A stretch of DNA of 64,000 bases from Rhodanobacter sp. (GCA_040371205.1 AP031382.1:2043562-2107561), one strand, 5' to 3'; positions 15,220 through 28,849 are shown, counted from the stretch's first letter. Notes: generated from the letters alone by a model not told the origin. A program made the numbers and translations.

Positions 15220-15914
15220 CAGCCGATGCCCCCCAGCAGCGGCACGAAACTCACCGGACCGAGTTCCTCCTGCACGAAATCGCCCTGCCCGTCGCCGCGC
15301 AGGCGTATCAGCACCTGGCTGCTCGGCGAGCCTACCGGCGCCACCAGCACGCCGTTCGGGCTGAGCTGGTCGAGGATGCGCGTGGGGATGGTGTCGCCCG
15401 CCGCGGTGAGGATGACCGCATCGAACGGCGCCTCGTCGGCCCAGCCCAGCTTGCCGTCGTCGTGGCGCGAACGGATGTTGGCGATGCCGAGTTGGCGGAA
15501 GCGGCGGCGCGCCTGGCGCAGCAGTTCCTCGATGCGCTCGACGGTGTAGACCTGCTCCACCAGTGCTGCCAGCACCACCGCCTGGTAACCGGAGCCGGTG
15601 CCGATCTCCAGCACGCGGCCGGGCCTTTCTTTGCGCTCGTCGAAATGTTCGAGCAGCGCCTCGGTCATCCGCGCCACCACCCAGGGCTGGGAGATGGTCT
15701 GGCCGTGGCCGATCGGCAAGGCGGTGTTCTCGTAGGCGCGCGAATGCAGCGCCTGGTCGATGAAGTGATGGCGCGGCAGGTTGCGGATCACGTCGATCAC
15801 CCGCGCGTCGCGGACACCGCTTTCCTTGAGCTGGGCGGCCAGCCGGTCGCGTGCGCGCTGCGAGGTCATGCCCTCGCCTTTCAGTGCCGATGGCGGCAGC
15901 GGATGCGTGGTCAT
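15219..15914 (-). CDS. pcm: Protein-L-isoaspartate O-methyltransferase
   Basis: The protein has 231 residues from ATG 15914; an internal ATG (MTSQRARDR) is an alternative that would give the standard length of about 215. SAM motif I is VLEIGTGSGYQ (about 100-110), followed by the YTVERIEEL acidic loop, and the substrate loop GHGQTISQP (about 69-77) is diagnostic. It methylates isoaspartyl residues in damaged cytoplasmic proteins to start their repair. It lies directly downstream of surE (3-bp gap), the standard surE-pcm pair of stationary-phase survival. Confidence 0.95.
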   Translation of the reverse strand: MTTHPLPPSALKGEGMTSQRARDRLAAQLKESGVRDARVIDVIRNLPRHHFIDQALHSRAYENTALPIGHGQTISQPWVVARMTEALLEHFDERKERPGRVLEIGTGSGYQAVVLAALVEQVYTVERIEELLRQARRRFRQLGIANIRSRHDDGKLGWADEAPFDAVILTAAGDTIPTRILDQLSPNGVLVAPVGSPSSQVLIRLRGDGQGDFVQEELGPVSFVPLLGGIG

Positions 15915-15917
15915 CGC

Positions 15918-16706
15918 TCAGGCCGCCTTGTGGCCGGGTGCGGCCATGTCGTTGCCCAGCGACTGCATCCAGCTGCTCACCTTCTCCAGCGCCTGGTAGC
16001 GGGTGAGGTCGACGTGGATGGGCGTGACCGAGACGTAACCGCGACGCACCGCGTCGAAGTCCGTGCCGGGGCCGGCGTCGTCCACTTCGCCCGCCGGGCC
16101 GATCCACCAGATCGGGCGGCCGCGCGGATCGGTCTGCGCGATGCACGGCTCCGCGCGGTGGCGGCGCCCCAGCCGGGTGACCTCGAAGCCGCGGATCTCC
16201 GCCCACGGCCGGTCCGGCACGTTGACGTTGAGGATGGTGTCGGCCGGCAGCGGATCGACCAGCAGGCGGCGCATCAGCAGCAGCACCGCGTTCGCCGCGG
16301 AATCGTAATGCTCGCCGCGATGGTCCCGGCTGACCAGCGACACCGCGATGGCCGGCAGTCCGAGGAAACGTCCTTCCATCGCCGCCGAGACCGTGCCGGA
16401 ATAGATCACGTCGTCGCCGAGGTTGGCCGAGTTGTTGATGCCCGAGACGACGATGTCCGGTTCGTGTTCGAGCAGGCCGGACAGCGCGAGATGCACGCAG
16501 TCCGTGGGCGTACCCGCCACGCGGTAGCGGCCGTCCTCCATCCGCAGCACGCGCAGCGGCGCGTCCAGGGTCAACGAATTGCTGGCGCCGGAGCGGTCGC
16601 GGTCGGGCGCCACCACCGTCACCTCGCCCACTTCGCGCAGATGCGCGGCAAGCACGTGGATGCCCAACGCATCCACGCCATCGTCGTTGCTGACAAGAAC
16701 TCGCAT
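15918..16706 (-). CDS. surE: 5'/3'-nucleotidase SurE
   Basis: The protein has 262 residues. The N-terminal metal site [11 protein letters not shown] (about 6-16), the ASNSLTLD segment (Ser near 40) and [17 protein letters not shown] (about 93-109) are the family signatures. It hydrolyses nucleoside monophosphates and short polyphosphate in the cytoplasm. It is first in the surE-pcm-yqaA cluster and divergent from the smr gene. Confidence 0.96.
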   Translation of the reverse strand: MRVLVSNDDGVDALGIHVLAAHLREVGEVTVVAPDRDRSGASNSLTLDAPLRVLRMEDGRYRVAGTPTDCVHLALSGLLEHEPDIVVSGINNSANLGDDVIYSGTVSAAMEGRFLGLPAIAVSLVSRDHRGEHYDSAANAVLLLMRRLLVDPLPADTILNVNVPDRPWAEIRGFEVTRLGRRHRAEPCIAQTDPRGRPIWWIGPAGEVDDAGPGTDFDAVRRGYVSVTPIHVDLTRYQALEKVSSWMQSLGNDMAAPGHKAA

Positions 16707-16848
16707 GCTGATCCGTGTTGTGTCGACCGCAGCGCACCGCCATCGGCGTGCGCCCCCTGCTGTTGCTCGAGTTTACCGGAGCAACCCCGCGGTTTCACGG
16801 ATCGCGGGCACGGCTTGCGCGCGTCCTCGTGCTTGCTAGCATCGCGGC

Positions 16849-17394
16849 ATGAAGCGCCGCCCACCCGCCGCGATCAGCGATGAGGATGCCCGCCTGTTCC
16901 GCGAGGCCATCGGCGAGGTGCGCCACATCGCCGCGAAAGACGCGCCGCCAGCCGTGCCCAAGCCCGCGCCGCAAGCGCGCATGTTCGAGGCCGACGAGGC
17001 GGCCGTGCCGGGCGAACTGCTGGACATGGCTTTCGATCCGGCTTCGCTGGAAGTGGGCGAGGAACTGGCCTACCTGCGCGACGGCTATCCGCCGAAACTG
17101 CTGCGCCAGCTGAAACGCGGCCAGTACAGCGTGCAGGACGACATCGACCTGCACCAGATGAACGCCGCCGCCGCGCAAGCCAGCATCGCGGATTTCCTCG
17201 CCGAGGCGAAGCATCACGGCCTGCGCTGCGTGCGCATCATCCACGGCAAGGGCCTGCGCTCGAAAGCGGCCGGCCCGGTATTGAAAGCGCTCACCGACCG
17301 CCTGCTGCGCCGGCGCGACGACGTGATCGCGTTCGCCTCGGCCCGCCCGGCGCAGGGCGGCACGGGCGCAGTCGTCGTGCTGCTGCGAGGTTGA
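16849..17394 (+). CDS. Smr domain protein (SmrA/B-like endonuclease)
   Basis: The protein has 181 residues. The Smr domain occupies the C-terminal half: DIDLHQMNAAAAQ (about 102-114) carries the DLH motif and IIHGKGLRS (about 134-142) the HGxG motif. These are the conserved catalytic and nucleic-acid-binding elements of small MutS-related nucleases, including SmrB, which cleaves mRNA at collided ribosomes. The N-terminal half is variable and proline-rich. Whether this copy is SmrA or SmrB cannot be decided from motifs alone. It is monocistronic and convergent with truD, with a CCCCCGA/TCGGGGG hairpin at 17438-17457 between them. Confidence 0.88.
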   Translation: MKRRPPAAISDEDARLFREAIGEVRHIAAKDAPPAVPKPAPQARMFEADEAAVPGELLDMAFDPASLEVGEELAYLRDGYPPKLLRQLKRGQYSVQDDIDLHQMNAAAAQASIADFLAEAKHHGLRCVRIIHGKGLRSKAAGPVLKALTDRLLRRRDDVIAFASARPAQGGTGAVVVLLRG

Positions 17395-17500
17395 TGGAGC
17401 AGCCTGGGCCGTGAATGGCCAACGTCCGCGCAGGACGCCCCCGAAGTGCATCGGGGGATTGGTCACGCATGGCGCTGTCTGTCTCGCTAGACGGATGCCA

Positions 17501-18529
17501 TCAAGCGAACGAAGGCGCAGCCGCCAGCTCCCGCGCCACCACCGTGGCGTAGGCGCCAGCCGGCAGCTCGAACGACATCTCCAACGCGTCGTCCGCCAGC
17601 CAACGCCAACGCAAATCTCTCGGCAACAGGCGCAGCGGGCGGCGCTCCTGATCCATGCGCGCGGCGACGAGGCCTTGCGCGAGGTCGTCGTGGACTGCTG
17701 CGACGTCGCGTTCCAGCGCGCCGGCTTCGCCCGTCGCCGGCGGTTCGCCCTGCCCCCACAGCGGGCCGGAAGGATGGATGTCGCCGCTCGCCAGGCGCTC
17801 GGCCAGCACATCGCTGTACGGTTCCGGCCCGAACCACGAACGCGAACCGGCCAGCGACCAGATCTCGCCATCGAGCGGCGCATCCCACGCGCCGCGCTCG
17901 ACACGCGCAGCCAGCACGCTGTTGAAGATCTGCGAACGGGCGGCGGAAAGCAGGAAGCCGCGCTTGTCGCGGTCGACCCGGCGCCCCGCGAACATCGCGC
18001 GCGCCTGATCCAGGTTGCCGCCCTCGCGGCCGAAACGCTGCTCGCCGAAATAGTTCGGCACGCCGCGTGCGGCGATGGCGGCCAGCACCTGTTCGGCGCG
18101 TTCGCGTTCGCCCTGCACCTCGCGCAGCGTCAGTACGAAGCGGTTGCCGCGCAACGCGCCGCGCTTGAGCTTGCGGCCGTGGCGCGTGGCAGCCAGCACT
18201 TTCACGTTGTCGTGCGGGAAGGCCGACCAGTCCGGATCGGGCTTGCCGGCGAGCTGCACGGTGAGCGCCTGGCGGGTGACCGCATGCCGGTCCTTGAGCC
18301 CGGCGTAGCCCACGGCCAGCGGCGGCACGCCGGCGAATTTCGCCAACTCCCGCGCCAGCCAGTCGGTGTTGGCGCCGCGCTTTTCCACCCACAGCAGGGC
18401 GTGTTCGCCGCTGCCGTCGGCGTCGTAGCCAAGGATTTCCTCGACGAGGAAATCTTCTGGGGTACTGCGCAGGCGTGCCGTCAAGGGTGGGACGGCAGCA
18501 TGGGCGAAGGGGAGTTCCCGGGTTGTCAT
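17501..18529 (-). CDS. truD: tRNA pseudouridine(13) synthase TruD
   Basis: The protein has 342 residues. The catalytic aspartate lies in GYAGLKDRHAVTRQ (about 73-86), the TruD-family signature, and RGVPNYFGEQRFGR (about 154-167) is the second conserved block. It isomerises U13 in tRNA-Glu. In many Gammaproteobacteria truD lies beside ispF-ispD, as here, although a 306-bp gap with repeats separates them in this genome. Confidence 0.96.
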   Translation of the reverse strand: MTTRELPFAHAAVPPLTARLRSTPEDFLVEEILGYDADGSGEHALLWVEKRGANTDWLARELAKFAGVPPLAVGYAGLKDRHAVTRQALTVQLAGKPDPDWSAFPHDNVKVLAATRHGRKLKRGALRGNRFVLTLREVQGERERAEQVLAAIAARGVPNYFGEQRFGREGGNLDQARAMFAGRRVDRDKRGFLLSAARSQIFNSVLAARVERGAWDAPLDGEIWSLAGSRSWFGPEPYSDVLAERLASGDIHPSGPLWGQGEPPATGEAGALERDVAAVHDDLAQGLVAARMDQERRPLRLLPRDLRWRWLADDALEMSFELPAGAYATVVARELAAAPSFA

Positions 18530-18559
18530 GGTGGATAGATATCCGGATGTTCATTGCCT

Positions 18560-18813
18560 CTCTCCTTTGGGGGAGAGGGCTGGTGTGAGGGGCGGGTGTT
18601 GGCGACGATCTCTCGGTTCCGCACCTTGGCTCGCCTGCGGCGGGCTTTCGGTCGCCTGCCGGCGCCCGAGTTACTTCTCTTTGCTGGCCCAAAGAGAAGT
18701 AACCCAGAGAAATGGCCTAGTTCAATCCGCCGGAACTACAGGCAGGCTATGTCGAGGATATTGGATCGACTCCCACCGACACGAGCTTCGATACGGCCAC
18801 TCCGCGCCGTATC
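18560..18813. repeat. Repeat-rich intergenic region with three hairpins
   Basis: No gene lies in 18530-18835. The region holds CTCTCC-N6-GGAGAG at 18560-18577, a perfect 14-bp-arm inverted repeat GTTACTTCTCTTTG/CAAAGAGAAGTAAC at 18670-18703 with a 6-base loop, and GATACGG/CCGTATC at 18790-18813. The strong central hairpin looks like an interspersed palindromic repeat of the genome; only a whole-genome count could show it. Confidence 0.6.
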
Positions 18814-18835
18814 TGGTGACCGAGGATCGAAGAAC

Positions 18836-19321
18836 TCACGCTTCACGCTTTTCCAGCAACACGCAGGCTTGCGCGGCGATGCCCTCGCCGCGACCGGTGA
18901 AGCCGAGCTTTTCGGTGGTGGTGGCCTTGACGCTGACCTGGTCGAGTTGGCAGCCGAGGTCGGCGGCGAGGTTCTCGCACATGGCCTGTGCGTGCGGGCC
19001 GACCTTGGGCGATTCGCAGATCACGGTGACGTCGGCGTTGCCCAGCGCGTAGCCCTGCGCGGCCATCAGCGAAGCGGCGTGGCGCAGGAACTGGCGGCTG
19101 TCGGCATCGCGCCAGCGTTCGTCGGAGGGCGGAAAGTGCTTGCCGATGTCGCCCAGCGCCAAGGCGCCGAAGATGGCGTCGCACAGCGCGTGGATCGCCA
19201 CATCGCCGTCGGAGTGCGCCACCAGCCCGCGCGCATGGGCGATGCGCACGCCGCCCAAGGTGACATGGTCGCCTTCGCCGAAGGCATGCACGTCGAAGCC
19301 GTTGCCGATGCGCATGGTCAT
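18836..19321 (-). CDS. ispF: 2-C-methyl-D-erythritol 2,4-cyclodiphosphate synthase
   Basis: The protein has 161 residues. The metal ligands appear in GNGFDVHAF (about 6-14) and in [14 protein letters not shown] (about 36-49), and the substrate-binding block [17 protein letters not shown] (about 132-148) is intact. It is the fifth enzyme of the MEP isoprenoid pathway and acts as a cytoplasmic trimer. The start overlaps the ispD stop (ATGA), so ispD and ispF are translationally coupled. Confidence 0.97.
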   Translation of the reverse strand: MTMRIGNGFDVHAFGEGDHVTLGGVRIAHARGLVAHSDGDVAIHALCDAIFGALALGDIGKHFPPSDERWRDADSRQFLRHAASLMAAQGYALGNADVTVICESPKVGPHAQAMCENLAADLGCQLDQVSVKATTTEKLGFTGRGEGIAAQACVLLEKREA

Positions 19322-20010
19322 GCCGTCCTCGTCAGCAAAAACTCGGCGAGCGCGAGATCGGCCGCCGTGGTGATCTTGATGTTGTCCTCGGCGCCTTCGA
19401 CCAGCAGCGGGCGGAAACCGGCCAGTTCCATCGCCATCGCTTCGTCGCTAACCGCGCGCCCGTCACGTGACACGTTGCGCAAGGCGGCGACGAGTTCGCC
19501 GCGGCGGAACATCTGCGGCGTGAACGCGCGCCAGCGCTGCTCGCGCGGTTCGGTGGCGAGGCTGAAGCTATCTTCGCCGGCACGTTTGAGCGTGTCGCGC
19601 AGCGGTGCGCCGAGCAGGCCGCCGTCGCCCCGCGATGCGCACTCGATCAGGCGCGCGATATCGGCCGCGCGCACGCAGGGGCGCGCGGCGTCGTGCACCA
19701 GCACGAAATCGTCGGCGCCCACTTCGGACGGCAAGGCCTCAAGGCCGGCCAACACCGAATCGCTGCGCTCGGCACCACCGACCGTCGTGCGCACCGGCTT
19801 GCCCTGCGGAAGTCCGATGCGCGGCCAGTATTCGTCCTGCGCACCAAGCACCACCATCAGGCCCGCGATGCGCGGATGGGCGGCCAGGCGTTCCAGCGTG
19901 TGCGCGATCAGAGGTTTGCCGGCCAGCGGCAGGTATTGCTTGGGGCAATCAGCGCCCATCCGCGTGCCGCGCCCGGCGGCCGGCACAACGCACCACAGTC
20001 CCGTGCTCAC
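19318..20010 (-). CDS. ispD: 2-C-methyl-D-erythritol 4-phosphate cytidylyltransferase
   Basis: The protein has 230 residues and begins with GTG at 20010, overlapping the ftsB stop. The nucleotide-binding motif AAGRGTRMG (about 10-18) with PKQYLPL, and VHDAARPCV (about 103-111), are the IspD signatures. It couples CTP to methylerythritol phosphate, the third step of the MEP pathway. The gene order ftsB-ispD-ispF is conserved in Gammaproteobacteria. Confidence 0.97.
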   Translation of the reverse strand: MSTGLWCVVPAAGRGTRMGADCPKQYLPLAGKPLIAHTLERLAAHPRIAGLMVVLGAQDEYWPRIGLPQGKPVRTTVGGAERSDSVLAGLEALPSEVGADDFVLVHDAARPCVRAADIARLIECASRGDGGLLGAPLRDTLKRAGEDSFSLATEPREQRWRAFTPQMFRRGELVAALRNVSRDGRAVSDEAMAMELAGFRPLLVEGAEDNIKITTAADLALAEFLLTRTA

Positions 20011-20360
20011 CGGACGACGCTGCCAGTGACCGCGCCGACCGGCCTGGCCGGCGGCGGCAAGGGCAAGCTGCTGCTTGCGCCCGCCGGCTGGTTGTCCACC
20101 TGATAAAACACTTCACCGGGCTTGATGAGGCCCAGCCCGGTGCGTGCGCGCGCCTCGATGGCCTGGTTGCCGTTCTTCAGGTCGGCCACGTCGGCGGCCA
20201 GCGCCTGGTTGCGTTGCTGCAAGCGATCGTTCTCATCGACCTGCTTCTTGATCGACGCGCGCAAGGCTTCCACCTCATGCACGCCGCCATGCGCGGACCA
20301 CAGTTTCACCTGGAGTCCGATCAGGAGCAGCACGAGGACGAGAGCGACCCAACGCAACAT
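20007..20360 (-). CDS. ftsB: Cell division protein FtsB
   Basis: The protein has 117 residues. A single N-terminal membrane segment (about 3-21) is followed by a periplasmic coiled coil (about 28-70) and the conserved IEARARTGLGLIKPGEVFYQ block. It belongs to the FtsQ-FtsB-FtsL complex that controls septal peptidoglycan synthesis. A Pro/Ser-rich tail of about 25 residues is longer than in E. coli FtsB. The gene follows eno and overlaps ispD. Confidence 0.95.
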   Translation of the reverse strand: MLRWVALVLVLLLIGLQVKLWSAHGGVHEVEALRASIKKQVDENDRLQQRNQALAADVADLKNGNQAIEARARTGLGLIKPGEVFYQVDNQPAGASSSLPLPPPARPVGAVTGSVVR

Positions 20361-20378
20361 GGGCGGAATGCGCTCTCG

Positions 20379-24395
<4,017 letters not shown>

Positions 24396-25706
24396 TCAGT
24401 CCGCCCGATCCAGCGCGAAGCCGCAGCCGTTGGCCAGCGCCATGAATCCCGGGAACGAAGTGGCCACGTGGCGGCAATCGTTGATGCGCACCGGCGTGCG
24501 CGACACCAGCCCCGCCACCGCGAAACTCATCGCGATGCGATGATCGGTGAGGCTTTCCACCGTGCCGCCGGCGAGCGTGCCGCCGTGGATGGTCGCGCCG
24601 TCCGGCGCTTCGTCCACCGCGATGCCCAGGGCGCGCAGGCCCGTGGCCATGGCGGCAAGGCGGTCGGATTCCTTGACGCGCAATTCGGCGGCGCCGCGGA
24701 TCACGGTGCGGCCGGCGGCCACCGCCGCCGCGACGAACAAGGCGGGGAATTCGTCGATCATGTCCGGCACCAGCGCCTCCGGCAGTTCCACGCCATGCAG
24801 CGGCGCGTGGCGCACTACCAGATCGCCCACCGGCTCGCCGCCGCTTTCGCGCGGGTTGTCGACGCGGATGTCCGCGCCCATCAGGCGCAACGCCTCCAGC
24901 AGGCCGGTGCGGCGCGGATTGAGACCCACGGCCGGTAGGCGCAATTCCGAACCGGGCACGATGCTCGCGGCGACCAGGAAGAACGCCGCGGAGGAGAAGT
25001 CCGCCGGCACGTCCACCTCGGTGGCGCGCAGCGCATGGCCGCCGGAAAGCCTGGCCCGGCCGGGCTCGAACGCGATCGGCCAGCCGAATGCGGCCAGCAT
25101 GCGCTCGGTGTAGTCGCGCGTGGGATGCGGCTCGATCACCTCGGTTTCGCCGTCGGCATACAGGCCAGCCAGCAGCAGCGCGGACTTCACCTGCGCGCTG
25201 GCCACCGGCAGTTCGTAGCGGATGCCGTGCAGAGGCTGGCCGCCACGCACCTGCAGCGGCGGCAGGCCGTCCTGCGTGTCGATGCGCGCGCCCATCGCGG
25301 CCAATGGCTCGGTGACGCGACGCATCGGCCGCTTCGACAGCGAGGCATCGCCGACCAGGGTACTGTCGAACGCCTGCCCGGCCAGCAGGCCGGCCAGCAG
25401 GCGCATGCCGGTGCCGGCGTTGCCGCAGTCTAGCAGGCCGGCGCTCGCACGCAGGCCATGCAAGCCCACGCCGTGCACCACGCGCTCGCCGTCTGCCGGC
25501 GTTTCGATGCGCACGCCGAGCTGCTGCAACACCGCGGCGGTGGCGCGGGTGTCCTCGCCTTCGAGGAAGCCGCGGATGTGCGACACGCCCTCGGCCAGTG
25601 CCCCGAACATCAGCGCACGGTGCGAAACCGACTTGTCGCCCGGCACGCCCACGCTGCCGCGCAGCGGTCCGGCCGGACGACTGCTCCAGTCCAGTCGTGC
25701 GCTCAA
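24396..25706 (-). CDS. aroA: 3-phosphoshikimate 1-carboxyvinyltransferase (EPSP synthase)
   Basis: The protein has 436 residues when started at TTG 25706, which overlaps the pheA stop (TTGA); no ATG fits. GDKSVSHRALM (about 24-34), LDCGNAGTGMRLLAG (about 96-110) and RVKESDRLAAM (about 342-352) are the classic EPSP synthase motifs. It makes EPSP in the shikimate pathway. Its coupling to pheA and serC gives the serC-pheA-aroA operon, a known arrangement that links serine and aromatic amino acid synthesis. Confidence 0.95.
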   Translation of the reverse strand: MSARLDWSSRPAGPLRGSVGVPGDKSVSHRALMFGALAEGVSHIRGFLEGEDTRATAAVLQQLGVRIETPADGERVVHGVGLHGLRASAGLLDCGNAGTGMRLLAGLLAGQAFDSTLVGDASLSKRPMRRVTEPLAAMGARIDTQDGLPPLQVRGGQPLHGIRYELPVASAQVKSALLLAGLYADGETEVIEPHPTRDYTERMLAAFGWPIAFEPGRARLSGGHALRATEVDVPADFSSAAFFLVAASIVPGSELRLPAVGLNPRRTGLLEALRLMGADIRVDNPRESGGEPVGDLVVRHAPLHGVELPEALVPDMIDEFPALFVAAAVAAGRTVIRGAAELRVKESDRLAAMATGLRALGIAVDEAPDGATIHGGTLAGGTVESLTDHRIAMSFAVAGLVSRTPVRINDCRHVATSFPGFMALANGCGFALDRAD

Positions 25707-26791
25707 GGCAGGGCCACCGGGTAGGAGCCGAGCACGCGCAGCTGCGCCACCGACTGTTCGATCTCTTTCACGGCCGCTTGCAAGGCTCCGTCGTGGATAT
25801 GGCCGGAAACGTCGATGAAGAACGCGTACTGCCACTTGCCGCTGTGCGCCGGGCGCGACTCGATGCGGTTGAGGCTCACGCCGTGCGCCGCGAACGGGCT
25901 GAGCACGTGATACAGCGCGCCGGGCTGGTCGTTCACCGTAATCAGCAGCGAGGTGCGGTCGTTGCCCGACGGCGGGAACAGCGAGCGGCCGATGACGAGG
26001 AAGCGCGTGGTGTTGTCGGCACGGTCCTCGATGCCGGTGGCCAGCGTCCTCAGGCCGTACACCTTGCCGGCGGTCTCGCCGGCGATGGCGGCGGCATCGT
26101 CGGCGTGGCGCGCCAGCCGCGCCGCCTCGGCATTGCTGCTCACCGCCTCGCAGGTCACGTGCGGCAGGTTCATGCGCAGCCAGGTCTTGCACTGCTGCAG
26201 CGACTGCGCGTGCGCATAGACGCGCTGGATGGATTCCAGGCTACCGGCCATCGAATGCAGGCACTGGTGCACGCGCAGTTCCACTTCGCCGCAGATGCGC
26301 GCGTCGGAGGTGAGGAACATGTCCAGCGTCACCTGGATCATGCCCTGCCCGGAGTTCTCCACCGGCACCACGCCAAAGTCGGCATGCCCCGCCGCGACCT
26401 CCTGGAACACTTCCTCGATGCTGCCCAACGGCAGGCCGTAGGCGGCATGGCCGAAGTGCTTGCGCACCGCCTGCTCGCTAAAGGTTCCCTCCGGGCCGAG
26501 GTAGCCGATCTTCAGGGGATCCTCCTGCGCGAGGCAGGACGACATGATCTCGCGGAACAGCCGCACCATCTCCGCATCCGGCAGCGGCCCCTTGTTGCGG
26601 TCCACCACCATGCGCAGCACATGCGCCTCGCGCTCGGGACGGTAGTAGTCGATGGCGGAAAGACCCTCGCCCTTCACCCGCGCCACTTCCTGCGCCCAGT
26701 TGGCGCGCTCGGAGATCAGCTCCTGGATCTGCCGGTCGATGCTGTCGATGCGCTCGCGCACATCGGACAACGAAGTCTTGCTTTCGGTCAT
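25703..26791 (-). CDS. pheA: Bifunctional chorismate mutase/prephenate dehydratase (P-protein)
   Basis: The protein has 362 residues from ATG 26791. The N-terminal AroQ chorismate mutase helices (about 5-90) are followed by prephenate dehydratase (GYLGPEGTFSEQA at about 97-109; catalytic Thr in NTTRFLVIG near 275) and an ACT domain with GALYHVLSPF and the phenylalanine-binding ESRP motif (about 318-321). It converts chorismate to phenylpyruvate and should be feedback-inhibited by phenylalanine. Co-translation with aroA is indicated by the overlap. Confidence 0.97.
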   Translation of the reverse strand: MTESKTSLSDVRERIDSIDRQIQELISERANWAQEVARVKGEGLSAIDYYRPEREAHVLRMVVDRNKGPLPDAEMVRLFREIMSSCLAQEDPLKIGYLGPEGTFSEQAVRKHFGHAAYGLPLGSIEEVFQEVAAGHADFGVVPVENSGQGMIQVTLDMFLTSDARICGEVELRVHQCLHSMAGSLESIQRVYAHAQSLQQCKTWLRMNLPHVTCEAVSSNAEAARLARHADDAAAIAGETAGKVYGLRTLATGIEDRADNTTRFLVIGRSLFPPSGNDRTSLLITVNDQPGALYHVLSPFAAHGVSLNRIESRPAHSGKWQYAFFIDVSGHIHDGALQAAVKEIEQSVAQLRVLGSYPVALP

Positions 26792-26862
26792 GGCGTGGTT
26801 CTGGATCGTGTATCTGGATGGATAGAAGGCCAAATGCGGATGACCGATGATGCCCGAAACGG

Positions 26863-27948
26863 TCAGCCGTGTCGCGCCGCGAAATCGCCCATGAAGGCGA
26901 CCAGCGCCTCCACCGCCTCGGGCGGCACGGCGTTGTAGAGCGATGCGCGCATGCCGCCCAGCGCCTTGTGGCCCTTGAGCGCAAACAGGCCGGCGGCCTC
27001 GGATTCCGCGAGGAACGGCGCGTCCAGCGCGCTGTCGTGCAGGGTGAACGGCACGTTCATGCGCGAGCGTGCGGCGGGATCGACCGCGTTGCGGTAGTAG
27101 CCGCCGGAACCGTCGATGGCCGCGTACAGCCGCTCCGCCTTGCCGCGGTTGCGCTCGCCCATGGCGGCGAGTCCACCCTGCGCCTTCAGCCACTGGAAGG
27201 TGAGACCGGCGAGGTACCAGCCCCAGGTATTCGGCGTGTTGAGCATGGAGTCCTGCGCCGCATGCTCGGCGTAGCGGAAGATCTTCGCCATCGGCCGCGT
27301 GGCGCGCGCCAACAGGTCGCGGCGCACGATCATCACCACCAGGCCGGAAGGACCGATGTTCTTCTGCGCACCGGCGTAGATCAGGCCGAAGCGGCGCACG
27401 TCCAGCGGCGCGGAGAGGATGTCGGAGGACATGTCCGCCACCAGCGGCACGTCGCCGGTGGCGGGCACCTCGTGGAACTGCACGCCATGGATGGTCTCGT
27501 TGGGCGTGTAGTGCACGTAGGCGGCGTGCGGGTCGAGCTTCCATTCGGCACGCGGCGGCAGGCAGCGATAGCCTTTACCCTTGCTGCTGGCGGCCACGTT
27601 CACGCGCACGTAGGACGCGGCTTCGTTCGCCGCCTTCTCGCCCCAGTGGCCGTTGACGATGTAGTCGGCGACGTCGCCCTCGCCCGCCAGGTTCATCGGA
27701 ATCTGTGCGAAATGCTGGGTGGCGCCGCCCTGCAGGAACAGCACGGCGTAGTCGTCCGGGATCGCCGCCAGTTCGCGCAGGTCGGCTTCCGCCTGCGCGG
27801 CCATCGCGATGAAGCGCTTGCCGCGGTGCGACTGCTCCATCACCGACATGCCGCTGCCGTTCCAGTCCAGCAATTCGCGTTGCGCGCGCTCAAGCACCTC
27901 GCGCGGCAGCGCCGCCGGACCCGCGCTGAAATTCCACACCTGGCTCAC
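26863..27948 (-). CDS. serC: Phosphoserine aminotransferase
   Basis: The protein has 361 residues and starts with GTG at 27948 (the N-terminus VWNFSAGPAALP is the family norm). FLQGGATQHFAQIPMNL (about 71-87) and the PLP-lysine segment IYAGAQKNIGPSG (about 190-202) are present. It acts in serine synthesis and, in many bacteria, in pyridoxal phosphate synthesis. It heads the serC-pheA-aroA operon, with 71 bp before pheA. Confidence 0.97.
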   Translation of the reverse strand: MSQVWNFSAGPAALPREVLERAQRELLDWNGSGMSVMEQSHRGKRFIAMAAQAEADLRELAAIPDDYAVLFLQGGATQHFAQIPMNLAGEGDVADYIVNGHWGEKAANEAASYVRVNVAASSKGKGYRCLPPRAEWKLDPHAAYVHYTPNETIHGVQFHEVPATGDVPLVADMSSDILSAPLDVRRFGLIYAGAQKNIGPSGLVVMIVRRDLLARATRPMAKIFRYAEHAAQDSMLNTPNTWGWYLAGLTFQWLKAQGGLAAMGERNRGKAERLYAAIDGSGGYYRNAVDPAARSRMNVPFTLHDSALDAPFLAESEAAGLFALKGHKALGGMRASLYNAVPPEAVEALVAFMGDFAARHG

Positions 27949-28081
27949 CGATGGCTTCCCGTAACTGCGACCGCCGCATTATGGCGCGGCGCAGCACGGC
28001 ATCGTCAATCCGTTGTCGCGTGCATAGTCGGGATGGAATCGCCGCCCGCGCGAACCCTGCGGCCACGGATGCGCGCAAGGC

Positions 28082-28849
28082 TCAGAAGTGCATCCACAGC
28101 ACCAAGGCGATGCCCAGCGCCAGCACCGCCGCGGTGACGATCAGCCACCACACTTCGCCGCGCGGACCGGCCACGTCTTCGGGCAGGGCCGGCGCCGGCG
28201 GCGCGGGCGGCGCGGACACCGGTTCCGCCTTCATCCCCGGCGCATCGAGCACGAAGCGGTGCGGCCCGAGGCTGATCTGGTCGCCGGGCTGCATGGCCAC
28301 GCGCTGCACCGCGACGCCGTTGACCCGCAAGGGATAGGTCGCCGACGCCTGCGTCGCCTCGAGCATCAGGCGATCGTCCTGCCAGCCGAACGCGAGGCCG
28401 GCCGTTTCGCCCTGCGGCAAGTCGAGCGGGAGTCGCCCGTAAGGGCCGAGCTCCAGGCCGTCGACGAGCGGCAGCACGCGCCCGGACAGGGTGCCGGCCA
28501 AGGCGCGCAACGCCGCGGTGCAGCGCGCCTGCGCCGGAGCGGCCATGATCTCGCGCTGTTCGGGCGACACATCGTCGCGCAACAGCATGCGGCAATCGCC
28601 GACGCTCAACATGTCGCCGGGACGCAGCAGCGCGCGTTCGCGCACCGGCCGCGCGTTCACGTACACGCGCGTGGCCGAGGGCAGCACGGACAGCACCCAG
28701 CCGCGCCGGTCCTGCTCGATGCGCAGATGCCTAGGCGCAGCCTGCCCGGCGGACAACACCAGGTCGTTGTCCGCCGCGCTGCCTATCCGCAATTGGGGTG
28801 CCGTCCACGGGAAATCCTCGCGGGCGGAGTGGAGAAACTCGATGCGCAT
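28082..28849 (-). CDS. FHA-like domain protein with C-terminal membrane anchor
   Basis: Started at ATG 28849 (MRIEFLHSAREDF) the protein has 255 residues. Residues about 20-95 resemble a forkhead-associated fold (LRIGSAADNDLVLS, then PRHLRIEQ, then VYVNARPV), and a second similar unit follows at about 135-205 (LELGPYGRLPLDL to LGPHRFVLD). A Pro/Ala-rich linker leads to one membrane helix at the extreme C-terminus (VWWLIVTAAVLALGIALVL). FHA domains bind phosphothreonine, so an inner-membrane signalling adaptor with a cytoplasmic reader is plausible. No kinase or phosphatase is adjacent. The partners are unknown. Confidence 0.7.
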   Translation of the reverse strand: MRIEFLHSAREDFPWTAPQLRIGSAADNDLVLSAGQAAPRHLRIEQDRRGWVLSVLPSATRVYVNARPVRERALLRPGDMLSVGDCRMLLRDDVSPEQREIMAAPAQARCTAALRALAGTLSGRVLPLVDGLELGPYGRLPLDLPQGETAGLAFGWQDDRLMLEATQASATYPLRVNGVAVQRVAMQPGDQISLGPHRFVLDAPGMKAEPVSAPPAPPAPALPEDVAGPRGEVWWLIVTAAVLALGIALVLWMHF

